A stretch of DNA of 64,000 nt from Demequina oxidasica (GCF_000975115.1 NZ_BBRE01000001.1:773322-837321); one strand, 5' to 3'; counted from the first letter of the stretch, positions 1-11,247 are shown. Program-made: numbers and translations. Notes: generated by a model not told the origin, from the sequence alone.

Positions 1-449
1 ACTTCTCCTAGGCGTGACGCCGTGGCAAGCGCCGCGATGCCGGCGAAGAGCGAGCGGCGCGTCTCCTCGACCAGTTCGATGTCTCGGTCGGACTTGGGTG
101 TACCGACGATGAACGTCACTGCGCTATCCCCATGCCAACCATCGATGATGGCACCGCAATCGATCGAGATCACGTCACCATCCTCAATCACACGGGTGCC
201 GGGGATGCCATGCACGACTTCGTCATTGATCGACACACAGCAAGACGCCGGAAAGCCGTGATAGCCAAGGAAATTGGAGGTGGCGCCACCCTCCGCAATT
301 GCCTTCGCAGCTGCAGTGTCTACGTCAAATGTGCTGGCGCCCACGACCGCCGCAGCCTTCGCGGCAGCCAGCGCCTTCTCCACGACCAGGCCTGCCTGCG
401 CCATCACGCGCATCTGCGCGGTCGTCTTGTACTCGATGTTGCCGCTCAC
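1..449 (-). CDS. map: Methionine aminopeptidase type I, 3'-truncated by window edge
   Basis: Removes the initiator methionine from nascent proteins in the cytoplasm. My reading of the reverse strand gives a type I MetAP N-terminal half: the GYHGFP...HGIP stretch that holds the substrate-binding His, and the first two metal ligands as the Asp residues in ISIDCG and WHGD. The other ligands (His, Glu, Glu) lie beyond base 1. I chose the GTG start at 449 (V-S-G-N-I-E-Y-K), ten bases after the adk stop. No strong Shine-Dalgarno is visible, so a slightly different start is possible. It is the last gene of the visible secY-adk-map cluster. Confidence 0.9.
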   Translation of the reverse strand, partial: MSGNIEYKTTAQMRVMAQAGLVVEKALAAAKAAAVVGASTFDVDTAAAKAIAEGGATSNFLGYHGFPASCCVSINDEVVHGIPGTRVIEDGDVISIDCGAIIDGWHGDSAVTFIVGTPKSDRDIELVEETRRSLFAGIAALATASRLGE

Positions 450-458
450 GCGACGAAT

Positions 459-1024
459 CTACTTGCCGTCGACGGCCGTGACCAGTCGGGAGGTGACATC
501 ATCGACGTCACCCATCCCGTCCACCTGCACCAGAAGGCCGTGACCCTCGTAGTACGCGGTCAGCGGCGCGGTCGAGGTCGAGTAGACCTCAAGACGCTTA
601 CGAATTACTGGCTCGGTGTCGTCCTCTCGGCCCTCAATCTCGGCGCGCTTGATCAGCCGCTTGGTGACCTCATCAAAGTCAGCGGTGATCTCAATCGCCG
701 CATCGAGCTTGACATCGAGGTCACTGAGCATGGTGTCCAGCTCCACCGCCTGGTCAGGGTTGCGCGGGTAGCCATCAAGGAGAAAGCCTGCGTGAACGTC
801 ATCCTGCGCGAGGCGATCGCGAACCATTGCGTTGGTCACCTCGTCGGGCACGAGCGCCCCTGCGGACATGTACTCCTGCGCCTTGCGGCCAAGCGCGGTC
901 TTGCCCTTGACGTTGGCACGGAAGATGTCGCCCGTAGAGATTGCCGGAATGCCAAGGCGATCCGCAAGACGTGCTGCCTGCGTGCCCTTTCCAGCGCCTG
1001 GAGGACCTAAGAGAACTGCCCGCA

Positions 1025-1025
<1 letters not shown>
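459..1025 (-). CDS. adk: Adenylate kinase, short-LID type
   Basis: Interconverts ATP + AMP and 2 ADP in the cytoplasm. The 188-residue protein has the P-loop GPPGAGKGT at residues 7-15, the AMP-site STGDIFR near 30-36 and GFLLDGYPR at 80-88. The LID segment (about 123-144) is short and has no zinc-binding cysteines, as in other actinobacterial enzymes. The ATG overlaps the secY stop by one base (TAATG), so it is probably translationally coupled to secY. secY-adk-map is a widely conserved order. Confidence 0.97.
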
Positions 1026-2323
<1,298 letters not shown>

Positions 2324-2370
2324 GAATCCTCCACAAATGTTGGGCTAGGAAATACGAAGAAAGTCGAAGC

Positions 2371-2395
2371 GGGCCCGCTCACGTGGAGCGGGCCC
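2371..2395 (-). terminator. Hairpin between rplO and secY (partial terminator or processing site)
   Basis: A perfect 10-bp inverted repeat, GGGCCCGCTC and GAGCGGGCCC, is separated by a 5-nt loop. It sits just after the rplO stop and upstream of secY. On the transcribed strand only a weak pyrimidine stretch (TTCGACTTTCTTCG) follows, with no clean U-tract. It could be a partial terminator, a stabilising 3' end or an RNase site that tunes secY against ribosomal protein expression. Confidence 0.5.
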
Positions 2396-2405
2396 AGCCT
2401 CGACT

Positions 2406-3212
2406 CTAGCCCTCGTTGACCGAACCGCCAGCGGCTTCGATCTTGGTCTTCGCGGACTGCGAAACCTTTTCTACGTCGACAATGTTCACCTTAACGGAGA
2501 TATCGCCTTCGCCCAGCACCTTAACGGGCTGGTTTTTACGCACTGCGCCTGCATCGACGAGGTCCGCCTTGGTGATCTTGCCACCCTTGGGGAACAACTC
2601 GGCGATCTGGTCCACGTTCACGACCTGGTAATAGATCTTGAACGGGCTACGGAATCCACGCAGCTTCGGGATACGCATGTGGATGGGCGTCTGACCACCC
2701 TCGAAGCGCTCGGGCACCTGGTAACGCGCGCCCGTACCCTTGGTACCACGACCCGCAGTCTTACCGCGCTTACCGCCCTCACCGCGACCAACGCGGATCT
2801 TGCGCTTGTGCGAGCCATCTGCGGGACGCAGGTGGTGCATCTTGAGCGTGGAGACCTTTTCCGCCGCGGCCTCGGCCTTAGCGTCGGCAGCCTTCTTAGC
2901 AGCAGGCTTCTCCGCCGTCTTCGAAGCCGATGCCTTAGCAGGCGCCTTCTTCTCAGCGGCAGGCTTGTCTGCCTTAGAAGCGGTCGCCTTCTTGGCGGCC
3001 GGCTTCTTCTCAGCAGCAGGCTTGTCTGCCTTAGAAGCGGTCGCCTTCTTGGCGGCCGGCTTCTTGGTAGCAGCTGCCTTCGCAGGTGCCTTCTTTGCAG
3101 CGGGCTTGTCCGCAGCGGCCTTAGAAGCCGCAGGCTTCTTGGCAGCAGCAGTCTTAGCCGCAGGCTTCTTTGTCGCTTCAGCCTTGTCGGCCGGCTTCTT
3201 TTCGTCAGCCAT
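2406..3212 (-). CDS. rplO: 50S ribosomal protein L15 with long Ala/Lys/Pro-rich N-terminal extension
   Basis: L15 is a late-assembly protein of the 50S subunit. Residues from about 121 to 268 are an ordinary L15 core: [10 protein letters not shown], the Gly/Arg-rich [18 protein letters not shown], then the globular domain. Residues 1-120 are a low-complexity basic tail of [16 protein letters not shown] units, which ordinary L15 (about 145-150 aa) lacks. The long start is supported by GGAGG seven bases before the ATG. The internal ATG at residue 125 has no close Shine-Dalgarno. The ATG overlaps the rpmD stop by one base. Residues 52-70 and 71-89 are identical. Confidence 0.95.
   Translation of the reverse strand: MADEKKPADKAEATKKPAAKTAAAKKPAASKAAADKPAAKKAPAKAAATKKPAAKKATASKADKPAAEKKPAAKKATASKADKPAAEKKAPAKASASKTAEKPAAKKAADAKAEAAAEKVSTLKMHHLRPADGSHKRKIRVGRGEGGKRGKTAGRGTKGTGARYQVPERFEGGQTPIHMRIPKLRGFRSPFKIYYQVVNVDQIAELFPKGGKITKADLVDAGAVRKNQPVKVLGEGDISVKVNIVDVEKVSQSAKTKIEAAGGSVNEG
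2946..3059 (-). repeat. 57-bp tandem duplication inside the rplO extension
   Basis: Bases 2946-3002 and 3003-3059 are adjacent 57-bp copies differing at one position. They encode two identical 19-residue blocks (residues 52-70 and 71-89 of L15). The near identity at DNA level, including synonymous sites, points to a recent in-frame duplication. Confidence 0.9.
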
Positions 3213-3394
3213 TAGTCAACCTCCTCCACGGTGACCAAGTGGCGCACCGCTACGACCATGCCGCGAATTTCCGGCCGGTCTTCCTTTACGACAGTGTCGC
3301 CGATGCGCTTGAGGCCCAGCGAACGAAGCGTCTCACGGTGCTGCGGCTTAGTGCCGATTCCCGAACGCTTCTGAGTGACCTGAAGACGAGTCAT
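3212..3394 (-). CDS. rpmD: 50S ribosomal protein L30
   Basis: Small 50S protein of 60 residues, the normal bacterial length. It has the typical [11 protein letters not shown] start and the [14 protein letters not shown] middle. It overlaps rpsE by 4 nt (ATGA) and rplO by 1 nt (TAATG), so rpsE, rpmD and rplO are probably translated in a coupled way. It belongs to the spc operon. Confidence 0.97.
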   Translation of the reverse strand: MTRLQVTQKRSGIGTKPQHRETLRSLGLKRIGDTVVKEDRPEIRGMVVAVRHLVTVEEVD

Positions 3395-3963
3395 GACTTA
3401 GCCCCCGCTGCCTGTGCACGCAGCATTGCTGCCGGTGCAACATCCTCAACTGCCTTGCCACGACGTGCGGCGACAGCCTCGGGACGCTCGAGGCGCTTCA
3501 ACGCGTCCACAGTTGCATGGACGATGTTGATCGCGTTCGAGGAACCGAGCGACTTGGACAGAACGTCGTGGATTCCGGCGCACTCGAGTACTGCACGCAC
3601 AGGTCCACCCGCGATTACACCGGTACCCGGCGATGCCGGACGGAGGAACACCACACCAGCGGCGGCCTCTCCCTGTACCTGGTGAGGAATGGTGCCCTGA
3701 ATGCGAGGTACGCGGAAGAACGCGCGCTTCGCCTCTTCGACACCCTTGGAGATCGCAGCAGGCACTTCCTTGGCCTTGCCGTAACCCACGCCGACGTTAC
3801 CTTCGCCGTCGCCAACGACCACGAGGGCGGTGAAGCTAAAGCGACGTCCACCCTTCACGACCTTGGAGACGCGGTTAATGGTGACGACGCGCTCAATGAA
3901 CTTGTTATCCGGCTCATTGCCACGACGGTTGTTGTCGCGGCGGCCGCTGTTTTGTTCAGCCAT
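3391..3963 (-). CDS. rpsE: 30S ribosomal protein S5
   Basis: 30S protein near the decoding centre, involved in translational accuracy. It has a double-stranded-RNA-binding fold: [23 protein letters not shown], then [18 protein letters not shown]. The ATG at 3963 follows AAGGAA with good spacing. A TTG one codon upstream is in frame but less likely. The product is 190 aa with a charged N-terminal tail (residues 1-20), common in actinobacteria. It overlaps rpmD by 4 nt. Confidence 0.97.
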   Translation of the reverse strand: MAEQNSGRRDNNRRGNEPDNKFIERVVTINRVSKVVKGGRRFSFTALVVVGDGEGNVGVGYGKAKEVPAAISKGVEEAKRAFFRVPRIQGTIPHQVQGEAAAGVVFLRPASPGTGVIAGGPVRAVLECAGIHDVLSKSLGSSNAINIVHATVDALKRLERPEAVAARRGKAVEDVAPAAMLRAQAAGAKS

Positions 3964-3991
3964 CAAATTTCCTTAAATGTTGTGGTCCCGG

Positions 3992-4363
3992 CTACAGAGC
4001 CAGGCCACCCTCTCGGGCGCCGTCTGCAACCGCGGCAACGCGGCCGTGGTACTGGTTTCCGCCACGGTCGAACACCACAGTGTCGATGCCGGCAGCCTTG
4101 GCACGGTCAGCGACAAGCTGTCCGACCTTGGTTGCCTTAGCGGTCTTGTCGCCATCCAGTGAACGGACATCGGCCTCGAGGGACGATGCCGACACCAGGG
4201 TCTTGCCGACGGTGTCGTCGACAATCTGGGCGACCATGTGGCGCGAGGAGCGCGTCACCACGAGGCGGGGACGAGCAGTCGTGCCGGAAATCTTCTTGCG
4301 CAGGCGGAAGTGGCGGCGCTTACGCTGAACCGCTTTGCCCTTGCCCTTAATTGCAATACCCAT
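3992..4363 (-). CDS. rplR: 50S ribosomal protein L18
   Basis: Binds 5S rRNA in the central protuberance of the 50S subunit together with L5. The 123-residue protein has a basic N-terminus ([16 protein letters not shown]), the [20 protein letters not shown] core and the C-terminal [23 protein letters not shown] signature. It lies 3 bp after rplF and 28 bp before rpsE in the spc operon. Confidence 0.97.
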   Translation of the reverse strand: MGIAIKGKGKAVQRKRRHFRLRKKISGTTARPRLVVTRSSRHMVAQIVDDTVGKTLVSASSLEADVRSLDGDKTAKATKVGQLVADRAKAAGIDTVVFDRGGNQYHGRVAAVADGAREGGLAL

Positions 4364-4366
4364 GGC

Positions 4367-4903
4367 TTACTTACCCGTCTTTCCGGCCTTGCGGCGAACC
4401 TGCTCGCCGGCATAGCGGACTCCCTTGCCCTTGTACGGCTCAGGCTTGCGAATCTTGCGAATGTTGGCGGCGACCTCGCCCACCTGCTGCTTGTCAATGC
4501 CAGCCACCGAGAACTTGGTGGGGCCTTCGACTGCAAAGGTGATGCCGTCAGGTGCCGGAACGTTAACTGGGTGCGAGAAACCGAGCGCAAACTCGAGGTC
4601 CTTGCCCTTGAGAGCAACGCGGTAACCGGTACCGACAATCTCGAGCTTCTTCTCGTAGCCCTCGGTTACGCCGGTCACCATGTTGGCGATCAGCGTACGA
4701 GTCAGGCCGTGAAGCGACTTTGAGATGCGCTCGTCGTTGGGGCGGTTAACAGCGATACCGTCGTCACCCTTCTCGACCGTGATGGGCTTCTTGACGTTTA
4801 GGTTCAGGGTTCCCTTGGGTCCCTTGACCGTGACGGCAGAGCCTTCGATGTTTACATCCACTCCGGCGGGAACCGGAACGGCGATTTTGCCAATGCGTGA
4901 CAT
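4367..4903 (-). CDS. rplF: 50S ribosomal protein L6
   Basis: 50S protein next to the sarcin-ricin loop and factor-binding site. The ATG at 4903 gives [15 protein letters not shown], the normal L6 start, for 178 aa. The open frame continues upstream to 5101, but that part is antisense-like shadow of rpsH and is rejected. Two L6 repeats and the C-terminal [15 protein letters not shown] signature are present. Confidence 0.97.
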   Translation of the reverse strand: MSRIGKIAVPVPAGVDVNIEGSAVTVKGPKGTLNLNVKKPITVEKGDDGIAVNRPNDERISKSLHGLTRTLIANMVTGVTEGYEKKLEIVGTGYRVALKGKDLEFALGFSHPVNVPAPDGITFAVEGPTKFSVAGIDKQQVGEVAANIRKIRKPEPYKGKGVRYAGEQVRRKAGKTGK

Positions 4904-4922
4904 TAGTTGATTACCTTTCCAG

Positions 4923-5321
4923 TTACCAGACGAACGCGACGACTTCGCCGCCGACGCCCTTCTTTTCTGCCTGACGGTCTGTGAGCAGACCGGAGGACGT
5001 GGACAGGATCGCGACACCAAGTCCGCCGAGAACCTTAGGAAGGTTCGTCGACTTCGCGTAAACGCGCAGACCGGGCTTCGACACGCGGCGCAAGCCGGCA
5101 AGCGAACGCTCGCGGTTGGGGCCGTACTTCAGCGTGAGCGTGAGCGTCTTGCCCACCTCAGCATCGGTTACCTGTGAACCGGTGATGTATCCCTCGTCCT
5201 CAAGCATCGCGGCGATGTTTGCCTTGAGCTTGGAGTGGGGCATCGACACGGTTGCGTGGTAAGCCGAGTTTGCGTTGCGCAGACGCGTGAGCATGTCTGC
5301 GATTGGGTCAGTCATTGTCAT
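4923..5321 (-). CDS. rpsH: 30S ribosomal protein S8
   Basis: Primary 16S rRNA-binding protein that organises the central domain of the 30S subunit. The 132-residue protein starts [17 protein letters not shown] and ends with the [21 protein letters not shown] signature. In E. coli S8 is the repressor of the spc operon. No equivalent operator is evident here. A second in-frame ATG two codons in (5315) is an alternative start. Confidence 0.97.
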   Translation of the reverse strand: MTMTDPIADMLTRLRNANSAYHATVSMPHSKLKANIAAMLEDEGYITGSQVTDAEVGKTLTLTLKYGPNRERSLAGLRRVSKPGLRVYAKSTNLPKVLGGLGVAILSTSSGLLTDRQAEKKGVGGEVVAFVW

Positions 5322-5378
5322 GAGTGTTTCACTCTTCCTCGTCGTGGTTTCCGCGCCAGCGGACCTGCGGCGTAGTAG

Positions 5379-5564
5379 TTACCAGCTGCTCTTGGTGATT
5401 CCGGGAAGCTCACCTGCGTGAGCCATCTCGCGGAAGCAAATGCGGCAGAGGCCGAACTTACGGTAGACGGAGTGCGGACGTCCGCACTTCTGGCATCGGG
5501 TGTAGGCGCGCACCGCAAACTTCTGCTTGCCGGCCGCCTTGTTCTTCAGCGCAGTCTTGGCCAT
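5379..5564 (-). CDS. rpsZ: 30S ribosomal protein S14 type Z (zinc-binding)
   Basis: Small 30S head protein. The 61-aa product has two CxxC pairs (CQKC and CRIC) forming a zinc site, as in the C+ paralogue of S14. The ATG at 5564 starts [10 protein letters not shown]. Zinc-starved actinobacteria often carry a second, cysteine-free S14 elsewhere, which is not in this window. It lies 2 bp after rplE. Confidence 0.97.
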   Translation of the reverse strand: MAKTALKNKAAGKQKFAVRAYTRCQKCGRPHSVYRKFGLCRICFREMAHAGELPGITKSSW

Positions 5565-5566
5565 TT

Positions 5567-6127
5567 TTACTTCTCCTTGAAGGGGAAGCCCAGCTGCTTC
5601 AGCAGCGAGCGGCCCTCGGCATCGGTCGACGCGGTCGTGACGATGGTGATGTCCATGCCTCGCACGCGGTCGATCTTGTCCTGGTCGATCTCGTGGAACA
5701 TTGACTGCTCCGTGAGGCCGAACGTGTAGTTGCCGTTGCCGTCGAACTGCTTGGGGCTGAGGCCCCGGAAGTCGCGGATACGGGGAAGCGCGGTGGACAG
5801 CAGGCGGTCGAGGAACTCCCACATACGGTCGCCACGCAGTGTGACGTGAGCGCCGATCTCCTGGCCCTCGCGCAACTTGAACTGGGCGATGGACTTCCTC
5901 GCCTTGGTGACCTGCGGCTTCTGGCCAGTGATGGCCGTCAAGTCCGTGATCGCACCAGTGATGAGCTTAGAGTCCTTCGCAGCCTCACCAACACCCATGT
6001 TGACGACGACCTTGGTAAGGCCTGCAACCTGGTTGATGTTGGAGTGAGCGAACTCCTCCTGAAGGCTCGACACAATGTTCTCGCGGTACTTGACCTTGAG
6101 ACGCGGCATCGTAGTTTCGGTAGCCAT
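5567..6127 (-). CDS. rplE: 50S ribosomal protein L5
   Basis: Binds 5S rRNA and contacts tRNA at the P site. The 186-residue protein has the [11 protein letters not shown] signature near residues 39-49, the [23 protein letters not shown] middle and the [20 protein letters not shown] loop. The ATG overlaps the rplX stop by 1 nt (TAATG). Confidence 0.97.
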   Translation of the reverse strand: MATETTMPRLKVKYRENIVSSLQEEFAHSNINQVAGLTKVVVNMGVGEAAKDSKLITGAITDLTAITGQKPQVTKARKSIAQFKLREGQEIGAHVTLRGDRMWEFLDRLLSTALPRIRDFRGLSPKQFDGNGNYTFGLTEQSMFHEIDQDKIDRVRGMDITIVTTASTDAEGRSLLKQLGFPFKEK

Positions 6128-6465
6128 TAGACGTCCTTACCGGAACGCTTGGCGACGCGCACACGCTGGGTGCGCTTGCGGCCATCACGCTCGACTTCTT
6201 CGGAACGGTAACCCACGCGGGTTCCCTTCTTGGTCTCGGGGTCAACCAACATGACGTTCGAGATGTGTAGCGGCGCCTCGACTGAGACGATGCCACCCTC
6301 CTGGTTGTCACGGCTCGTGCCGGGCTTGACGTGCTTCGTCACACGCTGCACACCTTCCACGATCACGCGGTCGGTCTCGGTGTTCACCGAGAGCACGCGC
6401 CCCTGCTGACCGCGGTCACGGCCGGCGATGACGACAACGAGGTCGCCCTTCTTGATCTTCGCCAT
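6127..6465 (-). CDS. rplX: 50S ribosomal protein L24
   Basis: Assembly-initiating 50S protein near the exit tunnel. The 112-residue product has an N-terminal KOW motif ([20 protein letters not shown]) and the THVKPG-like [16 protein letters not shown] segment. It is linked to rplN and rplE by 1-nt TAATG overlaps on both sides. Confidence 0.97.
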   Translation of the reverse strand: MAKIKKGDLVVVIAGRDRGQQGRVLSVNTETDRVIVEGVQRVTKHVKPGTSRDNQEGGIVSVEAPLHISNVMLVDPETKKGTRVGYRSEEVERDGRKRTQRVRVAKRSGKDV

Positions 6466-6839
6466 TAGATGACCTCCGGTGCCAATGAAATGATCTTCAT
6501 GAACTTCTTGTCGCGCAGCTCGCGGCCCACCGGGCCGAAGATGCGGGTTCCACGAGGGTCAGTGCTCTCGGATCCCTTGAGGATCACGGCAGCGTTCTCG
6601 TCGAACTTGATGTAGGAACCGTCGGGACGGCGGCGCTCCTTGGTGGTGCGCACGATGACGGCCTTAACCACATCGCCCTTCTTGACGTTTCCGCCGGGAA
6701 TTGCGTCCTTGACGGTAGCAACGATGGTGTCACCGATGCCTGCGTAGCGGCGCTTAGAGCCACCGAGCACACGGATGCAAAGGATTTCCTTGGCACCGGT
6801 GTTGTCGGCGACGCGAAGTCGCGACTCCTGCTGAATCAT
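6465..6839 (-). CDS. rplN: 50S ribosomal protein L14
   Basis: 50S protein at the subunit interface and the binding site of the silencing factor RsfS. The product is 124 aa, two residues over the usual 122, starting [18 protein letters not shown], with the signature [22 protein letters not shown] 55-bp gap separates it from rpsQ. No clear promoter is visible there, so it is probably co-transcribed from the S10 operon. Confidence 0.97.
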   Translation of the reverse strand: MIQQESRLRVADNTGAKEILCIRVLGGSKRRYAGIGDTIVATVKDAIPGGNVKKGDVVKAVIVRTTKERRRPDGSYIKFDENAAVILKGSESTDPRGTRIFGPVGRELRDKKFMKIISLAPEVI

Positions 6840-6894
6840 GTCTGTCTCCTGTCGTCTGGTTCTCGCGCGTCAGCACGAGCCTGGTCGAACGTAG

Positions 6895-7182
6895 TTACTT
6901 GGCCTTTTCGACGATTTCGACCAGGCGCCACCGCTTTGAAGCGGAAAGCGGGCGGGTCTCCATCACCACAACGAGGTCGCCGATGCCGGCCGTGTTGGCC
7001 TCATCGTGCGCCTTGAGCTTGCTGCTCTGACGAAGAACCTTGCCGTAGAGAGGGTGCTTGACGCGCTCCTCAACCTCGACGGTAATCGTCTTGTCCATCT
7101 TGTCTGACGTGACGTAGCCACGGCGCGTCTTGCGGAACGCGCGGTGGTCTTCCGTCGCTGTCGTGTGCTTTTCAGTCGACAT
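6895..7182 (-). CDS. rpsQ: 30S ribosomal protein S17
   Basis: Primary 16S rRNA-binding protein with an OB fold. The 95-residue product has a 15-residue hydrophilic N-terminal tail, then [22 protein letters not shown] and the [19 protein letters not shown] signature. It is two bases downstream of rpmC. It is the last gene of the S10-type cluster. Confidence 0.97.
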   Translation of the reverse strand: MSTEKHTTATEDHRAFRKTRRGYVTSDKMDKTITVEVEERVKHPLYGKVLRQSSKLKAHDEANTAGIGDLVVVMETRPLSASKRWRLVEIVEKAK

Positions 7183-7184
7183 AG

Positions 7185-7436
7185 TTACTTTCCTTCTTCG
7201 GACTTGGCCGCGGGAGCGGTCCGAATCCCGAGCTCACGCTCGCGCAGAATCGTGTAGATACGGGCGATGTCACGCTTAACCGCCTTGAGGCGACCGTGGT
7301 TCTCGAGCTGGCCGGTGGCCGACTGGAAGCGCAGGTTGAACAGCTCTTCCTTCGACTTCTTGAGCTCCTCGAGCAAGCGCTCGTTCTCCATCGCGTCCAG
7401 CTCGCTAGGTGCGAGGTCCTTGGTACCGATAGCCAT
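7185..7436 (-). CDS. rpmC: 50S ribosomal protein L29
   Basis: Two-helix 50S protein near the tunnel exit. The 83-residue product contains [37 protein letters not shown], the classic L29 helical pair, and a short charged C-terminal tail ([10 protein letters not shown]) often seen in actinobacteria. The ATG overlaps the rplP stop by 1 nt. Confidence 0.96.
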   Translation of the reverse strand: MAIGTKDLAPSELDAMENERLLEELKKSKEELFNLRFQSATGQLENHGRLKAVKRDIARIYTILRERELGIRTAPAAKSEEGK

Positions 7437-7855
7437 TAGATGTCACCACCCTCACGGGTCACAAAGCGGGTCTTCATGGGCAGCTTGTGCTGCGCGCGGC
7501 TAAGTGCCTCGCGAGCCAGCTTTTCATCAACGCCGGCGAGCTCAAAGAGCACGCGACCCGGCTTGATGTTGGCGATCCACCACTCGGTCGAACCCTTACC
7601 GGAACCCATGCGGACTTCGGCAGGCTTCTTGGTCAGCGGACGGTCGGGGTAGACGTTGATCCACACCTTTCCACCACGCTTGATGTGACGGGTCATTGCG
7701 ATACGAGCGGCCTCGATCTGACGGTTCGTCAGGTACGCAGGCTCGATTGCCTGGATGCCATAGTCACCAAACGACACCTCGGTGCCGCCAGTGGCGTGCC
7801 CCGAACGACCGGGGTGGTGCTGCTTGCGGTGCTTAACACGACGAGGGATAAGCAT
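7436..7855 (-). CDS. rplP: 50S ribosomal protein L16
   Basis: Essential 50S protein that helps position A-site tRNA. The 139-residue product starts [19 protein letters not shown] and has the [22 protein letters not shown] and [12 protein letters not shown] signatures. It has 1-nt TAATG overlaps with both rpsC and rpmC. Confidence 0.98.
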   Translation of the reverse strand: MLIPRRVKHRKQHHPGRSGHATGGTEVSFGDYGIQAIEPAYLTNRQIEAARIAMTRHIKRGGKVWINVYPDRPLTKKPAEVRMGSGKGSTEWWIANIKPGRVLFELAGVDEKLAREALSRAQHKLPMKTRFVTREGGDI

Positions 7856-8679
7856 TACTTGCCTTCCTTCCCAGCGTCGGCCTTGGGAGCCTCTGCTGCG
7901 GCGGGCGCGTCAGCCTTGGGGGCATCGGCGGCTGAGCGCGGGGCGCCACCATCACGACGCGGGGGACGTGAACCGGTGGGACGGTCGCCACGACCGCGCT
8001 GGGGACGAGGAGCCTTGGCCTGCTCGGCAGCCCACTCCTTTTCGGTCATGTCGCCCTTGTAGATCCAGACCTTGACGCCGATGATGCCGAACGTGGTCTT
8101 GGACTCAAAGAAGCCGTAGTCGATGTTCGCGCGGAGGGTGTGCAGGGGCACACGGCCTTCACGGTAGAACTCCGAGCGGGACATTTCAGCACCACCAAGA
8201 CGACCCGAGCACTGGACACGGATGCCCTTAGCGCCGGCGCGCATCGATGACTGCATGCCCTTGCGCATGGCACGGCGGAACGAGACTCGCGATGCGAGCT
8301 GCTCTGCGATGCCCTGAGCGACGAGCTGAGCGTCCATCTCGGCGTTCTTGACCTCGAGAATGTTGAGCTGCACCTGCTTGCCGGTGAGCTTCTCCAGGTT
8401 GGAACGAAGCTTGTCAGCCTCGGCGCCGCGGCGACCGATGACAATTCCGGGGCGGGCGGTGTGGAGGTCCACACGCACACGCTCACGGGTGCGCTCGATC
8501 TCGACCTTGGACACGCCTGCGCGCTCCAAGCCCTTGCTCATGAGCTCGCGGATTTTGACATCCTCGCCCACGTAGTCGCGGTAGCGCTCGCCCTTCTTGG
8601 TCGAGTCTGCGAACCAGCGCGAACGGTGGTCGGTCGTAATACCCAGGCGGTAGCCGTGCGGGTTAACCTTCTGACCCAT
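7855..8679 (-). CDS. rpsC: 30S ribosomal protein S3
   Basis: 30S head protein at the mRNA entry site. The 274-residue product starts [15 protein letters not shown], has a KH-type RNA-binding domain ([19 protein letters not shown] near residue 80) and the C-terminal S3 domain with [26 protein letters not shown]. The last 50-55 residues are a Pro/Ala/Arg-rich tail with [16 protein letters not shown], a common actinobacterial extension. Confidence 0.98.
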   Translation of the reverse strand: MGQKVNPHGYRLGITTDHRSRWFADSTKKGERYRDYVGEDVKIRELMSKGLERAGVSKVEIERTRERVRVDLHTARPGIVIGRRGAEADKLRSNLEKLTGKQVQLNILEVKNAEMDAQLVAQGIAEQLASRVSFRRAMRKGMQSSMRAGAKGIRVQCSGRLGGAEMSRSEFYREGRVPLHTLRANIDYGFFESKTTFGIIGVKVWIYKGDMTEKEWAAEQAKAPRPQRGRGDRPTGSRPPRRDGGAPRSAADAPKADAPAAAEAPKADAGKEGK

Positions 8680-9053
8680 TAGTTGGCCCCTTCCTTAACG
8701 GCGCCCTGACGGGTAGCCACGGTTACCTTGAGGTGGCTCGTCCGCTTCAGGATGCGGTTGGCACGACCCTGTGCGCGCGGCATGATGCGCTTCATGGTCG
8801 GACCCTCGTCCACGGTGATTGCCTTGATATACAACTCGTTCTCGTCGAAACGCTCGCCGGCCTTGTCGGCTGCAACGCGTGCGTTGGCGATTGCCGACGA
8901 GATCAGCTTGCGGACGTCCTCGGACACGGCCTGTGGCTGGAACTTCAGCGAGGCAACAGCCTCGACAGCGTTCTTTCCACGAACCAGGTTCACGACGCGG
9001 CGAGCCTTCTGAGCGGTGACGCGAACATATCGCGTTTGCGCATTGGCTTCCAT
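8679..9053 (-). CDS. rplV: 50S ribosomal protein L22
   Basis: 50S protein whose loop lines the peptide exit tunnel and affects macrolide sensitivity. The 124-residue product has [20 protein letters not shown] and the [23 protein letters not shown] loop. No insertion or deletion typical of macrolide resistance is apparent in the loop. It overlaps rpsC by 1 nt. Confidence 0.97.
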   Translation of the reverse strand: MEANAQTRYVRVTAQKARRVVNLVRGKNAVEAVASLKFQPQAVSEDVRKLISSAIANARVAADKAGERFDENELYIKAITVDEGPTMKRIMPRAQGRANRILKRTSHLKVTVATRQGAVKEGAN

Positions 9054-9085
9054 CTCTAAACTCCTCTTACCTTCGCTCGGGCGCC

Positions 9086-9364
9086 TTAGCGGCGGCCCTT
9101 GCGGTCGTCCTTGATGTGGCCCCTGAACGTGCGGGTAGGTGCAAACTCACCGAGCTTGTGTCCCACCATCGACTCCGTCACGAACACAGGAATGTGCTTG
9201 CGACCGTCGTGCACTGCAAAGGTGTGTCCCAGGAAATCGGGCGTGATCACGCTACGGCGTGACCAGGTCTTGATGACGGTCTTCGTTCCGGCCTCGTTCT
9301 GGGCGTCCACCTTTTTCTGCAGGTGGTCGTCGACGAAGGGGCCCTTCTTCAGACTGCGTGGCAT
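9086..9364 (-). CDS. rpsS: 30S ribosomal protein S19
   Basis: 30S head protein that forms the S13-S19 bridge region. The 92-residue product starts [19 protein letters not shown] and contains [34 protein letters not shown], the S19 signature. It sits 32 bp before rplV and 12 bp after rplB. Confidence 0.98.
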   Translation of the reverse strand: MPRSLKKGPFVDDHLQKKVDAQNEAGTKTVIKTWSRRSVITPDFLGHTFAVHDGRKHIPVFVTESMVGHKLGEFAPTRTFRGHIKDDRKGRR

Positions 9365-9376
9365 AAGTCAGGCTCC

Positions 9377-10216
9377 TTAACGCTTGTTCTTGCCAGAGGT
9401 ACGGCGGCGGACGATGAGCTTGTCGCTCTCCTTGGACTTCTTGCGGGTGCGACCCTCGGCCTTGCCCCAAGGGCTCACCGGGTGACGTCCACCAGAAGTC
9501 TTACCCTCACCACCACCGTGCGGGTGGTCAACCGGGTTCATGACGACACCACGAACGGTCGGGCGCTTGCCCTTCCAGCGCATGCGGCCGGCCTTGCCCC
9601 AGTTGATGTTCGACTGCTCGGCGTTGCCGACTTCGCCGATCGAGGCGCGGCAGCGTGCATCCACGTTGCGGATCTCACCGGAGGGCATACGCAACTGGGC
9701 GTACACGCCATCCTTGGCAACGAGACGAACCGAGGCACCCGCGGAGCGAGCAATCTTGGCTCCCCCACCGGGCTTGAGCTCGATCGCGTGGATCACGGTA
9801 CCGACGGGGATGTTACGCAGCGGCAGGTTGTTGCCCGGCTTGATGTCGGCGCCAGCGCCAGCCTCAATTGGGTCACCCTGACGGAGCTTCTCGGGGGCAA
9901 TGATGTAACGCTTCTCGCCGTCTGCGTAGTGCAGCAACGCGATGCGGGCGGTCCGGTTGGGGTCGTACTCGATGTGAGCAACCTTCGCGGGGACGCCGTC
10001 CTTGTCGTGACGACGGAAGTCGATCACGCGGTAGGCACGCTTGTGGCCACCACCCTGGTGACGGGTGGTGATGCGACCGGTGTTGTTACGGCCACCCTTC
10101 TTGTGAAGGGGGCGGACCAGCGACTTCTCGGGCTCGGAACGAGTCACCTCAACGAAGTCGGCAACAGACGAGCCACGACGGCCCGGAGTTGTCGGCTTGT
10201 ACTTACGAATAGCCAT
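9377..10216 (-). CDS. rplB: 50S ribosomal protein L2
   Basis: Large-subunit protein close to the peptidyl transferase centre. The 279-residue product begins [18 protein letters not shown] and ends with the conserved [15 protein letters not shown] loop, including the histidine associated with peptidyl transferase function, followed by a basic tail. Its size is normal. Confidence 0.98.
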   Translation of the reverse strand: MAIRKYKPTTPGRRGSSVADFVEVTRSEPEKSLVRPLHKKGGRNNTGRITTRHQGGGHKRAYRVIDFRRHDKDGVPAKVAHIEYDPNRTARIALLHYADGEKRYIIAPEKLRQGDPIEAGAGADIKPGNNLPLRNIPVGTVIHAIELKPGGGAKIARSAGASVRLVAKDGVYAQLRMPSGEIRNVDARCRASIGEVGNAEQSNINWGKAGRMRWKGKRPTVRGVVMNPVDHPHGGGEGKTSGGRHPVSPWGKAEGRTRKKSKESDKLIVRRRTSGKNKR

Positions 10217-10235
10217 GAGTGATTCCTGTCCTTAC

Positions 10236-10541
10236 CTAGCCGACCTGGCCGGAGAAGATGTCGAGAGCCTCGCCGCCACCAACGGTGACGATTGCGCGCT
10301 TGACATCTTTACGCTTGCCAAGGCCGAAGCGCGTGCGGCGCGTCTTGCCCTTGCGGTTAATGGTGTTGACCGACGACACCTTCACACCGAAGATCTGCTC
10401 TACGGCAATCTTGATCTCGGTCTTGTTGGCGCGGGGGTCCACCTCAAAGGTGTACTTACCCTGATCCATGAGCGAGTAGCTCTTCTCCGACACGATGGGT
10501 CGGATGAGGATGTCGCGGGGGTTCTTGTTCAGGTGGCTCAC
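10236..10541 (-). CDS. rplW: 50S ribosomal protein L23
   Basis: Tunnel-exit protein and docking site for trigger factor and SRP. The 101-residue product has [26 protein letters not shown] and the [20 protein letters not shown]-terminus. It starts with GTG inside the rplD stop (GTGA, 4-nt overlap), so it is probably translationally coupled to rplD. Confidence 0.97.
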   Translation of the reverse strand: MSHLNKNPRDILIRPIVSEKSYSLMDQGKYTFEVDPRANKTEIKIAVEQIFGVKVSSVNTINRKGKTRRTRFGLGKRKDVKRAIVTVGGGEALDIFSGQVG

Positions 10542-11242
10542 TTGGTCTCCTCCGCCTGGGTAGCGGCTGCCTCGGACTCGGTCGCAACGGCCTTAGCCGA
10601 TGCTCCCTTGGCGGGGCCTGCGAGGAACGCGTCGAGCGCAGCTGCCGTGAACACGATGTCATCGTTGATCAGCACGTCGTACGTGTTGAGCTGGCCGACT
10701 GAAACCACGTGGGTGTCGGGCGCATTGCGCAACGACTTCCAGGCGAGCTCGTCAGTCCGCTCGAGCACGATGAGTGCGCGGCGTCCGGCCGTCACCGCAG
10801 CGATTGCGGCGATAGCGTTCTTGGTCGAGGGTGCGTCGCCGGAGACGACGCTCTTGAGGACGTGCACGCGGTCGGCGCGAGCCCGGTCGGACAGGGCACC
10901 GCGAAGTGCAGCGGCCTTCATCTTCTTGGGCGTGCGCTGCGAGTAGTCGCGCGGCTGCGGTCCGTGGACGATGCCACCGCCAGCAAACTGAGGTGCACGG
11001 ATCGAGCCCTGACGAGCGCGACCGGTTCCCTTCTGCTTGTAAGGCTTGCGGCCACCACCGGATACCTGTGCACGCGTCTTAGTTGCGTGCGTACCCTGGC
11101 GAGCTGCGGCGCGCTGAGCGACGACAACCTGGTGGATCAGCGGGACGTTCGTGACGACGTCGAAGACCTCGGCGGGAAGCTCGGCGGTGCCGGCCTTCTT
11201 GCCCTTCGCGTCGACGACGTCGACAGTCTGAGTGTTGGTCAT
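10538..11242 (-). CDS. rplD: 50S ribosomal protein L4
   Basis: 50S protein with a long loop reaching the exit tunnel. In E. coli it autoregulates the S10 operon, but autoregulation by L4 is not established in actinobacteria. The 234-residue product has [34 protein letters not shown] (tunnel loop, residues about 50-85) and a C-terminal acidic tail. It overlaps rplW by 4 nt. Confidence 0.97.
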   Translation of the reverse strand: MTNTQTVDVVDAKGKKAGTAELPAEVFDVVTNVPLIHQVVVAQRAAARQGTHATKTRAQVSGGGRKPYKQKGTGRARQGSIRAPQFAGGGIVHGPQPRDYSQRTPKKMKAAALRGALSDRARADRVHVLKSVVSGDAPSTKNAIAAIAAVTAGRRALIVLERTDELAWKSLRNAPDTHVVSVGQLNTYDVLINDDIVFTAAALDAFLAGPAKGASAKAVATESEAAATQAEETK

Positions 11243-11247
11243 TTGAG

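Noticed and set aside
132-1010. Plus-strand open frame opposite map and adk
   Set aside because: It overlaps adk and map completely, and both minus-strand genes are conserved. It is a shadow frame.
4904-5101. Long N-terminal extension of rplF
   Set aside because: The open frame overlaps rpsH, and the normal L6 start at 4903 begins exactly at the conserved N-terminus.
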